The translations under genes were made by a program, and so were the position numbers. From the NCBI GenBank assembly GCA_029260455.1, contig JAJDDF010000005.1, forward strand, positions 310,001 to 374,000: a DNA stretch of 64,000 nucleotides, given 5' to 3'. Position 1 is the stretch's first letter, and the number at the start of each line of letters is the position of its first letter. This document shows, in pieces, positions 61,245 through 64,000 of this stretch. Below the pieces are notes generated by a model, which made no database searches, was not told the DNA's origin, and was given only the letters and a program-made list of their open reading frames with translations. Source of the stretch: Phycisphaerales bacterium (GTDB lineage: Bacteria > Planctomycetota > Phycisphaerae > Phycisphaerales > UBA1924).

Positions 61245-62542
61245 CGAGCCACCTCCTCAGCAGTCTCTACGAACTGCGCGGTCCCAAGGATCTGCCAACC
61301 TTTATCACGGAAGCGAGGAATTCTACCGATCGCCCCAAAAACGCTTCGCCGCTGCGATCCCGGCAGGACGAAGGGAATCTCAAGTCCCGTCGTCCCCACC
61401 AGCGTGCGATGAAGGGCCAACTGCAAGGTAAAGATGCGCTCGCGCATCGCCCAGTGGTCTAGTCGTTCTGCGATCTCAAGGCCGAGATCCAGATAGCGCT
61501 TGACAATCTGCTGAGCTTCGACGCCCTCAAGTCTTCGCAGCGCCATATTGCTGCCAAAGATGCACCACCAGCCCCAACTCTCAAGCCAGTCGCCTTGGGG
61601 GGCCTCGTCTGCGGAAAGTGCAGCGACAGTCGATTCGAGCATTTCATGAATCGTCGTCGACGCATCCCGTTGCCCAAGTTCGACTTGCGCTTCCAGAACG
61701 CCGCCCAGGCACGTATTGACGATGCCGAGCAAAGAGCCATCCTCAAGCTCGTTTGCCATGTTCTGATACACATTTGACGCAAAGTTCAAATCTTCAATGG
61801 CGCGGGTGTAGTGCTCTTGAGCCATGTCGGGCTCAACGACGGCAAGCCGGCGCCGCACATTGCCACGGACATAGCGGACAAATGCTCGACGTTTCCAGTC
61901 GACACTTTTCTCTGGCGGATTCTTGTCGTAGTAGGCAATGACCACTTCACATTCACCGAGTGCCGGGGCCAATTCCCACATCGAATACCACGCATTGGCA
62001 AGCCCCGCGCGCAGTGCGTTGCGGGTGCGTGGCGAAACACTCGTGTGATCCAGCCCCCGCTGCGCAACCTTCGCAGATTTCGCATATTGCCCCATGCCTT
62101 CAAGTGCCGCCGCCTCAAGGTGCGATGCATAAGCAAGGTACTCATCAGACTGGGCCGCTTTGAAGAGCGACCGCGCGGATTCCAACGCGTCGCGGTGTTC
62201 ACCAGCGATGTGATGCCGGTTCCATTGCGGCCAGTGCGTCGCAGCAGCGCCACGGTCTTGCGCGAGTAAGTCTTCAGGGGAAATTGTTTCATTCGGAGCC
62301 ATCAACTGAGTCCGAGGATCATCCTCACTCCAGACCGCCTCGATGACATCACCCACCGGCCATTCCAGTGCTTTGGCCAGAGAGATCAAATAATCAGCCT
62401 TCGGATTGGCCGATTCCGGATACACCTTTGTTGGATCGCGACCCAGTGCTTGCGCAAGTTGCGCCCGCGTCCACTTCCGCGTGGTACGCGCCAGATCGAC
62501 GAGGTTATGCAGTCGCCTCCGGCGAACATCAGCCTCGACCAT
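61241..62542 (-). CDS. XRE-type regulator with C-terminal TPR-like helical repeats
   Basis: 433 residues. The N-terminal HTH is about 8-68 (RKWTRAQLAQALGRDPTKVY, YLISLAKALEWPVGDVIEAVW). The rest is alpha-helical with TPR-like pairs (LEAAALEGMGQYAKSAKVAQRGL, AGLANAWYSMWELAPALGECEVV, HYTRAIEDLNFASNVYQNMA). ATG 62542 has GGAGGTGACACA just upstream. An HTH followed by TPRs and a translationally coupled exported protein gene resembles peptide-sensing RRNPP regulators, but those are known from Firmicutes; here it is only a structural analogy. Confidence 0.8.
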   Translation of the reverse strand: MVEADVRRRRLHNLVDLARTTRKWTRAQLAQALGRDPTKVYPESANPKADYLISLAKALEWPVGDVIEAVWSEDDPRTQLMAPNETISPEDLLAQDRGAAATHWPQWNRHHIAGEHRDALESARSLFKAAQSDEYLAYASHLEAAALEGMGQYAKSAKVAQRGLDHTSVSPRTRNALRAGLANAWYSMWELAPALGECEVVIAYYDKNPPEKSVDWKRRAFVRYVRGNVRRRLAVVEPDMAQEHYTRAIEDLNFASNVYQNMANELEDGSLLGIVNTCLGGVLEAQVELGQRDASTTIHEMLESTVAALSADEAPQGDWLESWGWWCIFGSNMALRRLEGVEAQQIVKRYLDLGLEIAERLDHWAMRERIFTLQLALHRTLVGTTGLEIPFVLPGSQRRSVFGAIGRIPRFRDKGWQILGTAQFVETAEEVAR

Positions 62543-62763
62543 GTTGTGTCACCTCCTGCTCGCGCAACAATATACGCGGCCTTGACAGCCTCGGCTCCCG
62601 CAGCCATGCGGATATCCCGAACCAAGGTCGACACAGATTATTGACTGTCCTAGTCATATATTCAACCCCGTCATGCCGATTTTGGCATAGGGACTTCCCC
62701 TTATTAGCCATGCTGGGGCATAGATTACCCAGCTTTACATGAAAAATCACTCCTCATGCTCAC

Positions 62764-63441
62764 TTAGTTTCCGCGCACTCGTATCACCGACCCCGGGTTC
62801 ATACCCAACGTCTGAGGTGTCGGGCGCTGCGCTGCCCGATCCATTGCTGCTGATGCACCGGGTCCATCCGGACTCAAAATTGTTACGCCCGAGCCGACCT
62901 GCACCGGGACAGATGCAACATCCACATCTAGCTCGCCTTCGCCAACAATCGTCCGCGGGCGGCCGGTATATCCGTGCTCGCGCAGCCACTGCGATTGGGC
63001 TTGCTTCATGTCCCGAAGAATTGATTCACCCCGGCGAATCCAGGGCCGCATCCGGAGAAGTTCATCGATGTGCTCTTCGGTAAGCGTTTCCCACGGACTG
63101 ATGGCGATCGGTGGCACGTGCTCATGTGTGCGCACAAAGATGAGTACGTTCGCTTGCGAAGGATGAGCGCCATATGGCAACGGAGAACCAGGAATCCAAT
63201 CAATCGAGTCATCGCCGCCCACAATCTGCCCAACACGTCCCGGATGTGGATCAGCATTGAGCAGCACCGAACGTCCATGATCGCGCGGCAGCATGAGCAC
63301 AATTGGTTGGTCGGACGGCCTCTCTGAGACAACAATTGGTGCTGAGATGGTTGAAGTTCCGCCCGCGATTGCGAAGTTGGCAAGTATCAATGGAAGGGCG
63401 GTCGCGCCGATCAATGCCGAGCGCGCACTTTTGCAATTCAT
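62764..63441 (-). CDS. Exported protein of unknown function
   Basis: 225 residues. Signal peptide (ALIGATALPLILANFAIAGG) and a soluble mature part with an odd central segment rich in charged helices (EEHIDELLRMRPWIRRGESI, REHGYTGRPRTIVGEG). No lipobox, membrane segment or sorting tail. Same strand and 221 bp upstream of the XRE regulator. Family not recognised. Confidence 0.7.
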   Translation of the reverse strand: MNCKSARSALIGATALPLILANFAIAGGTSTISAPIVVSERPSDQPIVLMLPRDHGRSVLLNADPHPGRVGQIVGGDDSIDWIPGSPLPYGAHPSQANVLIFVRTHEHVPPIAISPWETLTEEHIDELLRMRPWIRRGESILRDMKQAQSQWLREHGYTGRPRTIVGEGELDVDVASVPVQVGSGVTILSPDGPGASAAMDRAAQRPTPQTLGMNPGSVIRVRGN

Positions 63442-63509
63442 GATATTTCCTCCTGCGAGCTAAATCGTAGGCAAATGAGTCGGGGAGGAGAAACATAAAC
63501 CTTGCAAAA

Positions 63510-64000
63510 TCAAGTATTTACATCCACTTTTGCTTTGGCCACTGTTTTGAATGCGATCGCAGGGGGAGGACCGGCCAGTTCCGTATACAAATTGATAAGT
63601 TCGGCAATCTGATGTGAAGCTAGGCGCTCTGCCCGAAGCACCTCTCGGGCAGATTCCGCCAATGGATTGGGCCCGCCGGGATCTGCAAATGCACGATCGA
63701 GCACCTCAGCCCAGGCATCGGTGTCGGGCGTCTGGGTATCTGTGAGAAACGCGGTCTGGTTCTCGCGCAGCATCGCAACGCCCGGATCATTCGCTGCGAT
63801 CACGCGCACACCCGCAGCCATGGCATCAAGAGTCAGCGAAGAGTGTGCACCGGTTGGCGTGGGCAGGACCAGCGCATCGCAGCGCAACGTCAACAATCGG
63901 TTGGCTTCAAGACTGGGCGACAACGTCAACCGCTTTCGCAAGTGAACTTCATCGAGTTTGCCCGCACGATGCAACCACAACCGGGCATTTTCATCAACAA
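63510..64000 (-). CDS. Glycosyltransferase (GT4-like), C-terminal part; 5' end outside window
   Basis: The frame is open to the window edge. Visible residues show the donor-site half of a GT-B enzyme: LTLRCDALVLPTPTGAHSSLTLDAMAAGVRVIAAND, with the Glu/Asp pattern for UDP-sugar binding relaxed. Stop at 63510. Acceptor and donor cannot be named from this fragment. Confidence 0.8.
   Translation of the reverse strand, partial: VDENARLWLHRAGKLDEVHLRKRLTLSPSLEANRLLTLRCDALVLPTPTGAHSSLTLDAMAAGVRVIAANDPGVAMLRENQTAFLTDTQTPDTDAWAEVLDRAFADPGGPNPLAESAREVLRAERLASHQIAELINLYTELAGPPPAIAFKTVAKAKVDVNT

Overview
The window looks like the chromosome of a planctomycete, most likely of the Phycisphaerae/Phycisphaerales type. 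The signs are several short exported proteins ending in PEP-CTERM-like tails (Pro-rich motif, hydrophobic helix, Arg cluster), two proteins ending in a Cys-bounded dockerin-like Ca-binding repeat (GDxDGSGxVxLDDLQLLL), a small membrane protein with the CxxCxYDLTG...CPECG ribbon common in planctomycetes, a pseudopilin, and a Kdo transferase that implies a lipid A-type outer membrane. Gene density is high and base composition is even. There is no rRNA, no CRISPR array and no large mobile island. One tRNA gene (Val, anticodon TAC) is present. The first gene (M48 protease) and the last (glycosyltransferase) are cut by the window edges.

Layout. 1-6.9 kb: M48 protease/LemA pair, a very large secreted subtilisin-like protease with a dockerin-like end, and two small CBS-pair proteins. 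7.0-15.6 kb: a tight four-gene operon, read right to left, of a TPR protein, an ExbB/TolQ proton channel, ExbD/TolR and a 1384-residue protein. That protein joins a PD40 propeller, three membrane segments, a roughly 600-residue disordered spacer and a prenyltransferase/squalene-cyclase-like toroid. It resembles a rebuilt Tol/Ton energy-transduction machine and is the most unusual system here. 15.8-18.9 kb: a BlaI-type repressor and M56 (BlaR1-like) protease pair, with two clear palindromic operators in front of it. 18.9-24.2 kb: an FHA-GAF-SpoIIE phosphatase, a small membrane protein, a PEP-CTERM protein, and a dockerin protein followed by a pseudopilin.

24.4-33.8 kb: a nearly complete reductive pyrimidine catabolism island. 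It holds a fungal-type cytosine deaminase, the FMN domain of dihydropyrimidine dehydrogenase (without Fe-S domain), dihydropyrimidinase, beta-ureidopropionase, a class III aminotransferase, an NCS1 nucleobase transporter and CoA-acylating (methyl)malonate-semialdehyde dehydrogenase. Together they would turn cytosine/uracil/thymine into beta-amino acids and then acetyl- or propionyl-CoA. A 484-bp cassette carrying a GxxExxY gene between 31-bp inverted repeats sits inside this island. A pseudouridine-5-phosphate glycosidase at 59.8 kb could also feed uracil into the pathway. 33.9-42.4 kb: molybdenum-cofactor genes (moaB, moaC, moaD, moaE, moaA, mocA-like) next to xdhC and a three-subunit xanthine dehydrogenase-type enzyme. 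Purine oxidation and its cofactor supply therefore sit beside pyrimidine breakdown.

42.4-47.2 kb: a SYLF lipoprotein, a frameshifted small membrane gene, two divergent fibre-like secreted proteins (one with an S74 auto-processing end) and a PEP-CTERM protein. 47.3-53.7 kb: a forward run of xseA, xseB, an oversized prepilin peptidase, an OmpA-type lipoprotein and recG. 53.7-58.3 kb: an HTH protein that may be frameshifted, a PEP-CTERM protein, an unusual Fur-family regulator, tsaE, thiL, waaA and tRNA-Val. 58.4-64 kb: NADP-type glutamate dehydrogenase, psuG, an XRE-plus-helical-repeat regulator overlapping a small PEP-CTERM protein gene (reminiscent of peptide-signalling pairs), an exported protein of unknown role and a partial glycosyltransferase.

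Function calls rest on motifs read from the translated sequence and on family knowledge. No database search was possible.
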